The notes: generated from the sequence alone by a model not told the origin. A stretch of 64,000 bases of DNA from Paraburkholderia mimosarum LMG 23256 = NBRC 106338 (GCF_000739815.1 NZ_BBJJ01000010.1:62001-126000), one strand, 5' to 3'; shown: positions 10,693 to 20,404, counted from the first letter of the stretch. Translations and numbers: made by a program.

Positions 10693-11138
10693 TGCTTATC
10701 TCCTCCAGACACCTGAACAAAAAACGATTGGCCCCTGATCGCCAGGGTGCGGTGGTTGGTCAAACAGGCAAAAAACAGGCAAAACACTGGACGGACGGGA
10801 GCCGGAGTGCCGCGCGCGTGCTTTTTCATTAGATGCGCGCGGGCCGCGTGCCGGTTACCGGCCGCAGGACGCTCAAGAGATGAGTGGTTCGGAATGCAAC
10901 TTGACTGTCTCCTCTTTTGATTTTCACCGGCCATCTGGCCGGCCGAGGTGCCGCTTGCGTCACGCGGCGTTGAAGCCCCATCACGTGGCGAACCGGGCGC
11001 ACGACTCAGTATCTAGCCGGGCTTTGTCCCGCGATGTTCTCCATTACCATGAGGGGGCATTCCGTCCGCTCGGGAAACCGCACCAGACCGCCTTGAAGGC
11101 CGCGCCTCACGCTTTTTTCATCGATTGAACGTTACCTC

Positions 11139-11166
11139 TTGATTTGGATTGTAGTTAAACTACAAT
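11139..11166 (+). promoter_or_regulatory. predicted sigma-70 promoter of zwf-pgl-glk/hexR
   Basis: TTGATT (11139-11144), a 16-base spacer and TACAAT (11161-11166). The expected start is near 11173, about 108 bases before the zwf ATG. The -10 box is the right arm of the palindrome. Confidence 0.65.
11148..11166. promoter_or_regulatory. 19-bp palindrome, probable HexR operator shared by gts and zwf
   Basis: The sequence ATTGTAGTTAAACTACAAT has perfect 9-bp arms around a single central base. It closely resembles the HexR motif of proteobacteria (TGTAATTAAATTACA-like). HexR releases DNA when it binds 2-keto-3-deoxy-6-phosphogluconate. The fused glk/hexR gene lies just downstream in the zwf operon, so a local regulator is available. 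Both predicted -10 boxes (TACAAT on each strand) lie inside the arms, so one bound dimer could block both promoters. Confidence 0.8.
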
Positions 11167-11176
11167 TCAGTGTCAA
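11148..11176 (-). promoter_or_regulatory. predicted sigma-70 promoter of the gts transporter operon
   Basis: On the minus strand, TTGACA (11176-11171) is followed by exactly 17 bases and TACAAT (11153-11148). This is close to the full sigma-70 consensus. The -10 box is the left arm of the palindrome. Confidence 0.7.
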
Positions 11177-11280
11177 AAAAAATTTTATCGGACTACGGCC
11201 GCCCGATCGCCCCCATCGCGCCCACTCTCAGGGCAACCGATGTACCCTGCTGCGGCCCCTCAGGACAGTGACGGAGACTC

Positions 11281-12747
11281 ATGCAAAACACCGATTCAGG
11301 TTTCACGTTCGTGCTCTTCGGCGCCACCGGCGATCTGTCGATGCGCAAGATTCTCCCGGCCCTGTATGAAGCGCACCGTTCAGGCATGCTCGCGGAAACC
11401 GGCAAGATCGTGGGCGTTGCGCGTCACGAAGAAGATCGTGCCGAATACGTCCAGTGGGTCGACGATCACGTCAAGCCGCACGTCGCCAAAAACGGCGGCT
11501 ACGACGACAAGGCGTGGGCCAGCTTTCTCGAGCGCATTGTCTATGTGAAGCTCGATCTCTCGCGCGCCGAAGACTTCACGCACCTGCGCGACGGCATCGC
11601 GGCCCTGCCCGGCATCCGCGTGTTCTATCTGGCCACGGGCCCCTCGCTCTTCGTGCCGATCTGCCGCGCGCTCGCCGCCGTGGGTCTGAACGAGAACGCG
11701 CGCATCGTGCTGGAAAAACCGCTCGGCTACGACCTCAAGTCGTCGAATGCCATCAACGACGCCGTGGGTGAGATCTTCGCCGAAGGCCAGATCTACCGGA
11801 TCGACCACTACCTCGGCAAGGAGCCGGTGCAGAACCTGCTCGCGCTGCGCTTCGGCAACGCGCTCTTCGAGCCGCTGTGGCGCCGCGAATGGGTGGAGAG
11901 CATCCAGATCACGATTGCCGAGGAACTGGGCGTCGAAGCGCGCGGCGATTTTTATGACAACACTGGCGCGCTGCGCGACATGGTGCAAAATCACCTGTTG
12001 CAGTTGCTCTCGATCGTCGCCATGGAGCCACCGCATTCGATGGATTCGGATTCGGTGCGCGACGAAAAGCTTCGCGTGCTGCGCGCGCTCAAACCGGTCA
12101 ACCCGCTCGATATCGGCAAGGTCGCGGTGCGCGGGCAGTATCACGCGGGCGTGATCCGCGGCCAGTCGGTGCCGGCCTATGCGACCGAGCAAGGCGTGAA
12201 GCCCGACAGCCACACCGAGACCTTCGTCGCGCTCAAGGTGGAGATCGAGAACTGGCGCTGGGCGGGCGTGCCCTTCTTCCTGCGCACCGGCAAGCGGCTT
12301 GCCGACCGCGTGGCCGAGATCGTCGTGAACTTCCGCCCCGTGCCGCATTCGGCGCTCGGCGCGCCGGCGCTGCGCCCGGGCGCGAACCGCCTCGTGATCC
12401 GTCTGCAGCCGAACGAGAACATCCGCCTCTACTGCCTCGCGAAGCAGCCCGGCGAAGGCATGAATCTCGCGAGCGTGCATCTGGATCTCGCGTTCGACCG
12501 GTTCTTCCGCGAAGGCCAGATGGAGGCCTACCAGCGCCTGCTGCTCGACGTGATCAACGGCCGCCTCGCGCTTTTCGTGCGCCGCGACGAGCAGGAAGCG
12601 GCGTGGAGGTGGGTCGAGCCGATCCTGAACGAATGGGCCGCAACGCCCCGCGCGCCCAAGCCGTACGCGGCGGGCACGTGGGGACCGGCGGCTTCGAGCG
12701 CGATGCTCGCGCAGCACGGCACCTGCTGGCTCGAAGAAGAGAACTGA
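11281..12747 (+). CDS. zwf: glucose-6-phosphate 1-dehydrogenase
   Basis: Oxidises glucose-6-phosphate to 6-phosphogluconolactone with NADP+ or NAD+, feeding the Entner-Doudoroff and pentose phosphate routes. The 488-residue product has the nucleotide-binding GATGDLS at residues 14-20. The active-site motif RIDHYLGKE is at residues 173-181, with the catalytic histidine normally following in the DNTGALRDMVQNHLLQ region. Length is normal for the family. It is the first gene of a zwf-pgl-glk/hexR operon under the palindrome-overlapping promoter. Confidence 0.97.
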   Translation: MQNTDSGFTFVLFGATGDLSMRKILPALYEAHRSGMLAETGKIVGVARHEEDRAEYVQWVDDHVKPHVAKNGGYDDKAWASFLERIVYVKLDLSRAEDFTHLRDGIAALPGIRVFYLATGPSLFVPICRALAAVGLNENARIVLEKPLGYDLKSSNAINDAVGEIFAEGQIYRIDHYLGKEPVQNLLALRFGNALFEPLWRREWVESIQITIAEELGVEARGDFYDNTGALRDMVQNHLLQLLSIVAMEPPHSMDSDSVRDEKLRVLRALKPVNPLDIGKVAVRGQYHAGVIRGQSVPAYATEQGVKPDSHTETFVALKVEIENWRWAGVPFFLRTGKRLADRVAEIVVNFRPVPHSALGAPALRPGANRLVIRLQPNENIRLYCLAKQPGEGMNLASVHLDLAFDRFFREGQMEAYQRLLLDVINGRLALFVRRDEQEAAWRWVEPILNEWAATPRAPKPYAAGTWGPAASSAMLAQHGTCWLEEEN

Positions 12748-12840
12748 TGGAATGACATGGCGGCGCGCCCGGTTCGCGCGACGCCGGAACGCAAAGATGA
12801 ACGACCCCGTAGACCTACAAGAAAGCAGCATGGAGGAGAA

Positions 12841-13542
12841 GTGATCGAGCTTCACGTATTCGACGACCCGCGCGTCCAGTCCGACGCGCTGGCGCGAGCC
12901 GTGGGCGACGCGCTACAGGCGTCGCTCGCCGCCCAGCAAGCCGCGCCCGGCGCGACGGCGCGCCGGGCAACGCTCGCTGTCTCCGGCGGGACGAGCCCGC
13001 GCCCCTTCCTCGAGGCCCTTTCGACGCATCGCTTCGACTGGGCGCACATCGACGTCACGCTGGTCGACGACCGCTGGGTGCCCGAAACCGATCCCGCGAG
13101 CAACGCGCGCCTCGCGCGCGAGACGCTGCTCACGCACGAAGCGGCCCACGCGCGCTTCCTGCCGCTCGTGGACGTGGCGCACGATCTCGACGCGCACGTC
13201 GCCGCGCTCAACGCCGATCCGGCCCGCATGCTGCCGAACGTCGCCGTGCTCGGCATGGGCGAGGACGGCCACACGGCCTCGATCTTCGCCGACGCCCCCG
13301 AATGGCACGAGGCCATCACGACCGCGCGCCCGTTCGTCGCCGTGCATCCGCAGGCGGCGCCGCACGCGCGCGTCTCGTGGTCGATGCAGGCGCTGCGCCA
13401 GGTCGATCGCCTGTTCCTCTTGATCGCCGGACAGCGCAAGCTCGAAGTGCTGCAACAGGCCGCCGCGGCCGAACAAAACAACGCCATCTCGAAGCTGGCG
13501 AACGACAAGGGAGTGAGACTCGATGTCTACTGGTGCGCCTAA
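12841..13542 (+). CDS. pgl: 6-phosphogluconolactonase (DevB/SOL type)
   Basis: Hydrolyses 6-phosphogluconolactone made by Zwf. The 233-residue product carries the sugar-phosphate-binding [16 protein letters not shown] motif and the [12 protein letters not shown] motif typical of the NagB/Pgl fold. I chose GTG 12841 because a GGAGG ribosome site stands just upstream and the length then matches the family. An ATG at 12757 would add 28 basic residues with no family match. The 3' end overlaps the following gene by 20 bases, indicating coupled translation. Confidence 0.92.
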   Translation: MIELHVFDDPRVQSDALARAVGDALQASLAAQQAAPGATARRATLAVSGGTSPRPFLEALSTHRFDWAHIDVTLVDDRWVPETDPASNARLARETLLTHEAAHARFLPLVDVAHDLDAHVAALNADPARMLPNVAVLGMGEDGHTASIFADAPEWHEAITTARPFVAVHPQAAPHARVSWSMQALRQVDRLFLLIAGQRKLEVLQQAAAAEQNNAISKLANDKGVRLDVYWCA

Positions 13543-15439
13543 TAAAAACGCCCCTGGCGCAGGCCAGCACGCGGACGGACCGAGGCTGCTCGCCGACATC
13601 GGCGGAACCAACGCGCGCTTCGCGCTGGAAACGGGCCCGGGCGAAATCGGCCAGGTGCGCGTGTATCCGTGCGCGCAGTATCCGGGCGTCGCGGACGTGA
13701 TCCAGCAATACCTGAAAGACAACAAGATCGGCCGCGTGAATCATGCGGCCATCGCGATTGCGAATCCGGTCGACGGCGACCAGGTGCGCATGACCAATCA
13801 CGACTGGACCTTCTCGATCGAAGCGACGCGCCGCGCGCTCGGCTTCGATACGCTGCTCGTCGTGAACGACTTCACCGCGCTCGCCATGGCGCTGCCGGGC
13901 CTCACCGATTCGCAGCGCGTGCAGGTGGGCGGCGGCCAGCGCCGCCAGAACAGCGTGATCGGCCTGCTCGGGCCGGGCACGGGTCTCGGCGTATCGGGCC
14001 TCATTCCCGCCGACGACCGCTGGATCGCGCTCGGCAGCGAAGGCGGCCACGCGAGCTTCTCGCCGCAGGACGAGCGCGAAGACATCGTGCTGCAGTTCGC
14101 GCGCAAGAAGTGGCCGCACGTGTCGTTCGAGCGCGTGTGCGCGGGACCGGGCGTGGAGCTCATCTATCGCGCGCTGGCCGCGCGCGACAAAAAGAAACTG
14201 CCCGCGGATATCGACCCGGCCGAGGTCGTGAAGCGCGCCCATGGTGGCGAGCCGCTCGCGCTCGAGACCGTCGAATGCTTCTGCGGCATTCTCGGCAGCT
14301 TCGCGGGCAACATCGCGATGACGCTCGGCTCGCTCGGCGGCATCTATATCGGCGGCGGCGTGGTGCCGCGTCTGGGCGAACTCTTCATGCGCTCGTCGTT
14401 CCGCCAGCGCTTCGAGGCGAAGGGCCGTTTCGACACCTATCTCTCGAACGTGCCCACCTACGTCATCACGGCCGAGTATCCGGCGTTCCTCGGCGTCTCG
14501 GCCATTCTCGCGGAGCAGCTTTCGAACCGCGCGGGCGGCGGTTCGTCGGCCGTGTTCGAGCGCATCCGCCAGATGCGCGACGCGCTCACGCCCGCCGAGC
14601 GCCGCGTGGCCGACCTCGCGCTCAACCATCCGCGCTCGATCATCAACGATCCGATCGTCGACATCGCGCGCAAGGCCGACGTGAGCCAGCCCACCGTCAT
14701 CCGCTTCTGCCGTTCGCTCGGCTGCCAGGGCCTTTCCGACTTCAAGCTCAAGCTCGCCACGGGCCTGACGGGCACGATTCCGGTGAGCCACAGCCAGGTG
14801 CACCTGGGCGATACGGCCACCGACTTCGGCGCGAAGGTGCTCGACAACACCGTCTCGGCGATTTTGCAGCTGCGCGAACACCTGAACTTCGAGCACGTCG
14901 AGCAGGCCATCTCGCTGCTCAACGGCGCGCGCCGCATCGAGTTCTACGGGCTCGGCAACTCGCACATCGTCGCGCAGGACGCGCACTACAAGTTCTTCCG
15001 TTTCGGCATCCCGACGATCGCCTATGGCGACCTGTACATGCAGGCGGCCTCCGCCGCGCTGCTCGGCAAGGGCGACGTGATCGTGGCCATCTCGAAGTCG
15101 GGCCGTGCGCCGGAACTGCTGCGCGTGCTCGACGTCGCCATGCAGGCGGGCGCGAAGGTGATCGCCATCACCTCGAGCAACACGCCGCTCGCCAAGCGCG
15201 CGACCGTGGCGCTCGAAACCGATCACATCGAAATGCGCGAATCGCAGCTTTCGATGATCTCGCGCATCCTCCATCTGCTGATGATCGACATCCTCGCGGT
15301 GGGCGTCGCGATCCGCCGCGCGTCGCCCGAGGCGGACCTGAGCAACGCCGTCGAAAAGGCCCGCGAGCATGCCGACGACGACGCCTCGGCCGTGCTCGAC
15401 TGGCTGAGCCACGGCGCGTCGTCCACGGCGCGCGACTAA
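13523..15439 (+). CDS. glk: bifunctional glucokinase / HexR-type (RpiR family) transcriptional regulator
   Basis: One 638-residue chain joins two proteins. Residues about 20-335 are a bacterial glucokinase with the ATP-binding [11 protein letters not shown] (from residue 25), the LLVVNDFTA motif and the [12 protein letters not shown] loop. From about residue 342 an RpiR-type helix-turn-helix domain begins ([14 protein letters not shown], then the [15 protein letters not shown] recognition helix). A SIS sugar-phosphate-binding domain follows at about 460-600 ([22 protein letters not shown]). Fusions of this kind are known in Burkholderia. The regulator half is the likely ligand of the palindrome at 11148-11166, which would give feedback on its own operon. 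Confidence 0.95.
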   Translation: MSTGAPNKNAPGAGQHADGPRLLADIGGTNARFALETGPGEIGQVRVYPCAQYPGVADVIQQYLKDNKIGRVNHAAIAIANPVDGDQVRMTNHDWTFSIEATRRALGFDTLLVVNDFTALAMALPGLTDSQRVQVGGGQRRQNSVIGLLGPGTGLGVSGLIPADDRWIALGSEGGHASFSPQDEREDIVLQFARKKWPHVSFERVCAGPGVELIYRALAARDKKKLPADIDPAEVVKRAHGGEPLALETVECFCGILGSFAGNIAMTLGSLGGIYIGGGVVPRLGELFMRSSFRQRFEAKGRFDTYLSNVPTYVITAEYPAFLGVSAILAEQLSNRAGGGSSAVFERIRQMRDALTPAERRVADLALNHPRSIINDPIVDIARKADVSQPTVIRFCRSLGCQGLSDFKLKLATGLTGTIPVSHSQVHLGDTATDFGAKVLDNTVSAILQLREHLNFEHVEQAISLLNGARRIEFYGLGNSHIVAQDAHYKFFRFGIPTIAYGDLYMQAASAALLGKGDVIVAISKSGRAPELLRVLDVAMQAGAKVIAITSSNTPLAKRATVALETDHIEMRESQLSMISRILHLLMIDILAVGVAIRRASPEADLSNAVEKAREHADDDASAVLDWLSHGASSTARD

Positions 15440-15459
15440 GGCCGGCTCGATCGGGCAAT

Positions 15460-15491
15460 AAAAAATGGGACGCCTCGGCGTCCCATTTTTC
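15460..15491. terminator. terminator after glk/hexR, shared with the MFS gene
   Basis: AAAATGGGACGCC and GGCGTCCCATTTTT form a near-perfect hairpin with a 1-3 base loop and an A run before and T run after. It serves the two convergent genes. Confidence 0.9.
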
Positions 15492-15509
15492 TTAGGCGAT
15501 CCGTCCGAC

Positions 15510-16742
15510 TCAGGATGCTGCCGTTTGCGCGGCGCCCGGGGCCGGCGTGCCATGCCACTTCACGACGAGGGCGCGCCCGAACCATGTCAGCACGCCGCAC
15601 GCGCCGATCGTCACCCCCATGCCGAACGGCGATACCCCCGGAAACCACCCCACCACGGCGCTGGCGAGCGCGCCGAGGCCGAGCTGCGTCGCGCCGAACA
15701 CGGCCGCCGCCGCGCCCGCGTTCTTCGGGTAGCGATACATGAGATCGGTCGCGCAGTTGGCACCGAGCAGACCCACCACGCCCACGACGAAGAACAGCCC
15801 CGCCACGATCGACCACAGGCCGCCCCAACCGGTCACGCACATCAACGCGACGAAGAGCGACGCGCCCGCGCTCACCGCCGCCGCATGCGAAATCATGCGC
15901 AAGGTGCCGAGACGCCCGATCAAGCGCGTGTTGAGGAAGTTGCCGAGCATGATGCCGAACACGTTAGCGCCGAAGAAGAACCCGTAATGCTGCGGCGAAA
16001 CGTGGAAATACTCGATGTAGACGAACGGCGTGGCCGAAATATAGGTGAACATCGCGGCGAACGCCATGCCGCCGCAGAGCATATGCCCCCAGACGAGCGG
16101 ATCGCGCAGCAATCGCCCGTAGGCCGCAAACGAGCGCAGCACGGCCGCGCTCTCGCGCTTTTCGGACGGCCAGGTCTCGGGCACGCGCAGGTAGGCTGCC
16201 ACGCCGCACGCGAGGCCGAACAGGGTGAGCGCCCCGAACACCACACGCCAGCCGCCGATCAGCAGCAACTGTCCGCCGATGAGCGGCGCGAGCAGCGGCC
16301 CTATCGCCGTGACGATCGCGACCATCGAGAGCACCTTGGCCGCATCGGATGGCTCATGGGCATCGCGCGCGATGGCCCGCGCGAGCACGGAGGCCGCCCC
16401 CGCGCCGAGCGCCTGCAGGAAGCGCACGATCACGAGTTCGCCGACCGAGAACGAGAACCAGCAGCCGACGCTGGCCACCGTGAAGAGCGCGATGCCGCCC
16501 AGCAGCACGGGGCGGCGGCCGTAGGCATCGGACATGGGACCGTAGAGCAGCATGCCGATCGAAAAGCCGGCCATGAAGCTCGTGAGCGTCGAAGCTGCTG
16601 CGGCGGCACTCACGCCGAATGACTGCGCGATGGCCGGCAGGCTCGGCAGGTACATGTCGGTGGCGAGCGGGCCGCAGGCGGCGAGCGCGCCCAGCAGCAG
16701 GATCAGCCGGCCATCGGGCCGGCGGCGCGGGGAATGGGACAT
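15510..16742 (-). CDS. MFS drug-resistance transporter, Bcr/CflA family
   Basis: An inner-membrane proton-driven exporter of the DHA1 Bcr/CflA group. The 410-residue product has about 12 membrane segments. The first carries the family signature LATDMYLPSLPAIAQSFGVS, and the loop between segments 2 and 3 has the MFS motif GPMSDAYGRRPVLLGG. Members export drugs such as bicyclomycin or small metabolites; the substrate here is unknown. It faces away from hemL. A tandem repeat (16797-16840) stands about 55-100 bases upstream of the start and may be regulatory. Confidence 0.9.
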   Translation of the reverse strand: MSHSPRRRPDGRLILLLGALAACGPLATDMYLPSLPAIAQSFGVSAAAAASTLTSFMAGFSIGMLLYGPMSDAYGRRPVLLGGIALFTVASVGCWFSFSVGELVIVRFLQALGAGAASVLARAIARDAHEPSDAAKVLSMVAIVTAIGPLLAPLIGGQLLLIGGWRVVFGALTLFGLACGVAAYLRVPETWPSEKRESAAVLRSFAAYGRLLRDPLVWGHMLCGGMAFAAMFTYISATPFVYIEYFHVSPQHYGFFFGANVFGIMLGNFLNTRLIGRLGTLRMISHAAAVSAGASLFVALMCVTGWGGLWSIVAGLFFVVGVVGLLGANCATDLMYRYPKNAGAAAAVFGATQLGLGALASAVVGWFPGVSPFGMGVTIGACGVLTWFGRALVVKWHGTPAPGAAQTAAS

Positions 16743-17193
16743 GGTGTAGGTGGCGGCGGACGGTGCTCGGCTCGCGCGCGCTCTTGAGGTCGTGGGCCGA
16801 TTTGTGGCCGATTCTTTGCCGATTCATGGCAGATTCTTTGCCGCCCCGGCACCAGGCGGCGCAAAGCGGCGCGAGGCTGAACGAGAGGCGGCGAAAAAGC
16901 GGCAACGGTGCCGCCGAATTGTACCTGACGACTATCGGCTCTCAGACTCCAGTCAACAAGCGGCATCTTCGCAGCTTGCGCCAACCCTTGCCCCGCCCGA
17001 TCGGCGTGACTCCGGTACAATTTCGTGAGATCGGCCCCGTCGCGCGGGCCCTGGCGCCGCGGCACGGGTTCGTCCCCCCGCGCACTGCAGGCGCGAACGT
17101 CGGCGCACCCCGGATGCACAGCGCTCGCTCGCCGGCCACGTCCGCGCGTGCCTGCCCAGCACTCGCCACACCACTTTCGCAGGTCCAGCACTC
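16743..17193. other. 451-bp divergent region between the MFS gene and hemL
   Basis: Contains the four-copy 11-bp repeat (separate entry). Nearer to hemL it holds a TACAAT box at 17016-17021 without a clear -35. No gene is supported inside it. Confidence 0.6.
16797..16840. repeat. four tandem 11-bp repeats upstream of the MFS transporter
   Basis: The consecutive 11-mers CCGATTTGTGG, CCGATTCTTTG, CCGATTCATGG and CAGATTCTTTG share a (C)CGATT core. Copies 2 and 4 are nearly identical, giving an overlying 22-bp period. Eleven bases is about one helical turn, so all copies face the same side of the DNA, as in arrays of activator or repressor half-sites. Confidence 0.8.
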
Positions 17194-18519
17194 ATGTCCA
17201 ACACCCAGTCCAGCACGCACAACCGCAACGAAGCCCTCTTCGAACGCGCCCAGCGCACCATTCCGGGCGGCGTGAATTCGCCCGTGCGCGCGTTCCGCTC
17301 GGTCGGCGGCACGCCGCGCTTCATCGAGCGCGCCCAGGGCCCGTACTTCTGGGACGCCGAAGGCAAGCGCTACATCGACTACATCGGCTCGTGGGGCCCG
17401 ATGATCGTCGGCCACGTGCATCCGGAAGTGCTCGAAGCCGTGCAGCGCGTGCTTGCCAATGGCTTCTCGTTCGGCGCGCCCACCGAGGCCGAGATCGAGA
17501 TCGCCGAGGAAATCTGCAAGATCGTGCCGTCGATGGAGCAGGTGCGCATGGTGTCGAGCGGCACCGAGGCGACCATGAGCGCGCTGCGTCTCGCACGCGG
17601 TTTTACGAAGCGCGACCGCATCGTGAAGTTCGAGGGCTGCTATCACGGCCACGCCGACAGCCTGCTCGTGAAGGCCGGCTCGGGCCTGCTCACGTTCGGC
17701 AACCCGACCTCGGCGGGCGTGCCCGTCGATATCGCGAAGCACACCACGGTGCTCGAATACAACAACGTCGCGGCGCTCGAAGAAGCGTTCAAGGCGTTCG
17801 GCGACGAAATCGCTGCCGTGATCGTCGAGCCGGTCGCGGGCAACATGAACCTCGTGAAGGCCACGCCGGAGTTCATCGGCGCATTGCGCAGCCTCACCGC
17901 GAAGCACGGCAGCGTGCTGATCTTCGACGAAGTGATGTGCGGCTTCCGCGTCGGGCTGCGCGGCGCGCAGGCGCTCTATGGCGTCGAGGCGGACTTGGTT
18001 TGCCTCGGCAAGGTGATCGGCGGCGGCATGCCGGCGGCGGCGTTCGGCGGCCGTCGCGAAATCATGGATCACCTCGCGCCCAACGGCTCGGTGTACCAGG
18101 CGGGCACGCTCTCGGGCAACCCGATCGCCGTCGCGGCGGGCCTGAAGACTCTCCAGCTCATTCAGGCCCCCGGCTTCTACGAGCAGCTCACGGCGAAGAC
18201 CGCGCGTCTCGCGAAAGGCCTCTCCGAAGCCGCGCAAGAAGCGAAAGTCCCGTTCGTCGCGGATTCGGTGGGCGGCATGTTCGGCCTCTATTTCGCCGAC
18301 TCGGTGCCGGGCAGCTTCGCCGAAGTCACGAGGAGCGACATCGCACGCTTCAACCGCTTCTTCCATCGCATGCTCGATGCGGGTGTCTACTTCGCGCCCT
18401 CGGCCTACGAGGCGGGCTTCGTGTCGAGCGCGCACGACGAGGCGCTCCTCGACGAGACGATCGATGCCGCGCGCCGCGCGTTCGCTGCGGAAGCCGCGGC
18501 TGAAAATGTGACGCAATGA
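17194..18519 (+). CDS. hemL: glutamate-1-semialdehyde 2,1-aminomutase
   Basis: A PLP enzyme that converts glutamate-1-semialdehyde into 5-aminolevulinate, the first tetrapyrrole precursor in the C5 route. The 441-residue product begins [21 protein letters not shown], a strong family signature. Its PLP-binding lysine is K273 in [17 protein letters not shown], preceded by [11 protein letters not shown]. Length is slightly longer than the usual 426-430 because of a short N-terminal extension. hemN lies 20 kb further on in the same window. Confidence 0.96.
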   Translation: MSNTQSSTHNRNEALFERAQRTIPGGVNSPVRAFRSVGGTPRFIERAQGPYFWDAEGKRYIDYIGSWGPMIVGHVHPEVLEAVQRVLANGFSFGAPTEAEIEIAEEICKIVPSMEQVRMVSSGTEATMSALRLARGFTKRDRIVKFEGCYHGHADSLLVKAGSGLLTFGNPTSAGVPVDIAKHTTVLEYNNVAALEEAFKAFGDEIAAVIVEPVAGNMNLVKATPEFIGALRSLTAKHGSVLIFDEVMCGFRVGLRGAQALYGVEADLVCLGKVIGGGMPAAAFGGRREIMDHLAPNGSVYQAGTLSGNPIAVAAGLKTLQLIQAPGFYEQLTAKTARLAKGLSEAAQEAKVPFVADSVGGMFGLYFADSVPGSFAEVTRSDIARFNRFFHRMLDAGVYFAPSAYEAGFVSSAHDEALLDETIDAARRAFAAEAAAENVTQ

Positions 18520-18612
18520 AGTGCAGCAAGGCGCGCCACGCCATCGCCGGAAGGCGAGGTGACGCGCCCCGCCGCCCCCCACCCTGACCGCCGCCCGGGA
18601 GAAAGCCCGACG

Positions 18613-19731
18613 ATGTTTTCGCAATCCGATTTCGTCCACATGGAGCGCGCGCTCGCCCTCGCGCAGCGCGGCCTTTACACGACTGACCCGAACCCGCGCG
18701 TGGGCTGCGTGCTGGTGAGGGATGGCGTGGCGATCGGCGAAGGCTTCACGCAGCCTGCCGGCCAGGATCATGCCGAAATCCAGGCGATGAAGGACGCCCG
18801 GGCGCGCGGCCACGACCTGCGCGGCGCGACCGCGTACGTCACGCTCGAACCGTGCAGCCACTTCGGCCGCACGCCGCCCTGCGCGAACGCGCTGATCGAG
18901 GCGAAGGTCGCTCGCGTGATCGCGGCGATGGAGGACCCGAACCCGCTCGTGTCCGGGCGCGGACTGGCGATGTTACGCGACGCGGGCATCGACGTGCGCT
19001 GCGGGCTGCTCGCCAACGAGGCGCGCGAGCTCAACATCGGTTTCGTTTCGCGCATGACGCGCAAGCGTCCGTGGGTGCGCATGAAGGTCGCCGCATCGCT
19101 CGACGGCCGCACTGGCCTGCCCTCTGGCGAGAGCCAATGGATCACGGGCGAAGCGGCGCGCGCCGACGGCCACGCCTGGCGCGCGCGGGCCTCGGCCATC
19201 CTCACGGGTATCGGCACGGTGAAGGAAGACGACCCGCGCATGACCGTGCGCGCCGTCGACACGCCGCGCCAGCCGAGGCGCGTGCTGATCGACAGTCGGC
19301 TCGACGTCTCACCGCTCGCGCAGATCTTTGTGGGCGCGCCTACGCTAGTGTTTTGCGCCTCGCTCGACGCGAGCAACGAAGAACGCGCCGATGCGTTGCG
19401 CGCACGCGGCGCCGAAATCGTCGCGCTCGGCAACGAGCACGGCAAGGTCGATCTGCCCGCCATGCTCGGCGAGCTGGGGGCGCGCGGCGTGAACGAGCTG
19501 CACGTGGAGGCCGGCTACAAGCTCAACGGCTCACTGCTGCGCGAAGGCTGCGTGGACGAGCTGCTGGTCTATGTGGCGCCGTCGCTGCTCGGCACGAACT
19601 CGCTCGGCATGATCGACGTCGCCGCGCCCGCGACACTCGACGAGCGCACGCGCCTCGCCTTCCATGCCGTCGACCGCATCGGCAACGACCTGCGCATTCT
19701 GGCGCGCGTCGTCACGACGCAGGACGCCTGA
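18613..19731 (+). CDS. ribD: bifunctional riboflavin deaminase/reductase
   Basis: Carries out the second and third steps of riboflavin synthesis: deamination of the pyrimidine and reduction of the ribosyl side chain. The 372-residue product has an N-terminal zinc deaminase domain (H53-A-E55, with C81 and C90 in the PCSHFGRTPPC motif). A C-terminal NADPH reductase domain follows from about residue 155 (RMKVAASLDGRTGLPSGESQWITG). ATG 18613 gives the usual N-terminus; the frame stays open 54 bases upstream. It is the first of a run of riboflavin genes. Confidence 0.95.
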   Translation: MFSQSDFVHMERALALAQRGLYTTDPNPRVGCVLVRDGVAIGEGFTQPAGQDHAEIQAMKDARARGHDLRGATAYVTLEPCSHFGRTPPCANALIEAKVARVIAAMEDPNPLVSGRGLAMLRDAGIDVRCGLLANEARELNIGFVSRMTRKRPWVRMKVAASLDGRTGLPSGESQWITGEAARADGHAWRARASAILTGIGTVKEDDPRMTVRAVDTPRQPRRVLIDSRLDVSPLAQIFVGAPTLVFCASLDASNEERADALRARGAEIVALGNEHGKVDLPAMLGELGARGVNELHVEAGYKLNGSLLREGCVDELLVYVAPSLLGTNSLGMIDVAAPATLDERTRLAFHAVDRIGNDLRILARVVTTQDA

Positions 19732-19765
19732 CCTCACAGATGCACTAAACACAAGGAACAGCACG

Positions 19766-20404
19766 ATGTTTACCGGAATCGTCGCGGCAGTGGGCCGCAT
19801 CGAATCGATCCGCCCGCTCGGCACGGATGCCGACGCCGGCGTGCGCCTCACCGTCAACGCGGGCAGCCTCGGCCTCGACGACGTGCAGCTCGGCGACAGC
19901 ATCGCGATCCAGGGCGCATGCATGACCGTCATCGAGAAGTCGGCGGTGAGCTTCGACGTCGACGTCTCGCGTGAAAGCCTGAACCGCACCGTGGGCCTCG
20001 CGGCAACGGGCGAAGTGAATCTCGAAAAGGCGCTGCGCGCGCACGACCGCCTGGGCGGCCACATCGTCTCGGGCCACGTGGACGGCCTCGGCACGGTCAC
20101 GCGCTTCGCCCCTGTCGGCGAGTCGCACGAACTGCGCATTCTCGCGCCGGCCGATATCGGCCGCTATCTCGCCTACAAGGGCTCGATCACCGTGAACGGC
20201 GTGAGCCTGACCGTCAATTCGGTCGACGACCGCGCCGACGGCTGCGAATTCTCGATCAACCTGATTCCGCACACCGTGGAAGTGACCACGCTGAAGCATC
20301 TTCAGGCCGGCACGAAGGTGAATCTCGAGATCGATCTGATCGCGCGGTATGTGGAGCGGATGCTCTCAGCCGAGAAAGCCGCCAACGCGGCCGCGCAAGA
20401 CTGA
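19766..20404 (+). CDS. ribE: riboflavin synthase, alpha subunit
   Basis: Dismutates two 6,7-dimethyl-8-ribityllumazine molecules into riboflavin. The 212-residue product starts MFTGIVAAVGRI, the family hallmark. It contains two lumazine-binding barrel repeats; the second carries YKGSITVNGVSLTVNSV. ATG 19766 has an AAGGAA ribosome site 7 bases upstream. It lies 34 bases after ribD, probably in one transcript. The symbol ribC is used for the same protein in some species. Confidence 0.95.
   Translation: MFTGIVAAVGRIESIRPLGTDADAGVRLTVNAGSLGLDDVQLGDSIAIQGACMTVIEKSAVSFDVDVSRESLNRTVGLAATGEVNLEKALRAHDRLGGHIVSGHVDGLGTVTRFAPVGESHELRILAPADIGRYLAYKGSITVNGVSLTVNSVDDRADGCEFSINLIPHTVEVTTLKHLQAGTKVNLEIDLIARYVERMLSAEKAANAAAQD

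Larger units (their letters stand above)
10693..11280. other. 588-bp divergent regulatory region between gtsA and zwf
   Basis: The zwf-proximal part holds two opposing promoters that share a palindrome (separate entries). The gtsA-proximal 450 bases form a long leader if the promoter at 11148-11176 is the main one. That leader holds an 11-bp-period direct repeat of ACAGGCAAAA (10764-10784) and the gtsA ribosome site. I see no convincing gene in it; a possible 81-codon minus-strand frame (10689-10934) overlaps the gtsA start and has no family character. Confidence 0.6.

Noticed and set aside
13316..15553. 745-codon minus-strand frame opposite glk/hexR
   Set aside because: Shadow of the fused gene; no motif, no ribosome site, and it runs through the shared terminator.
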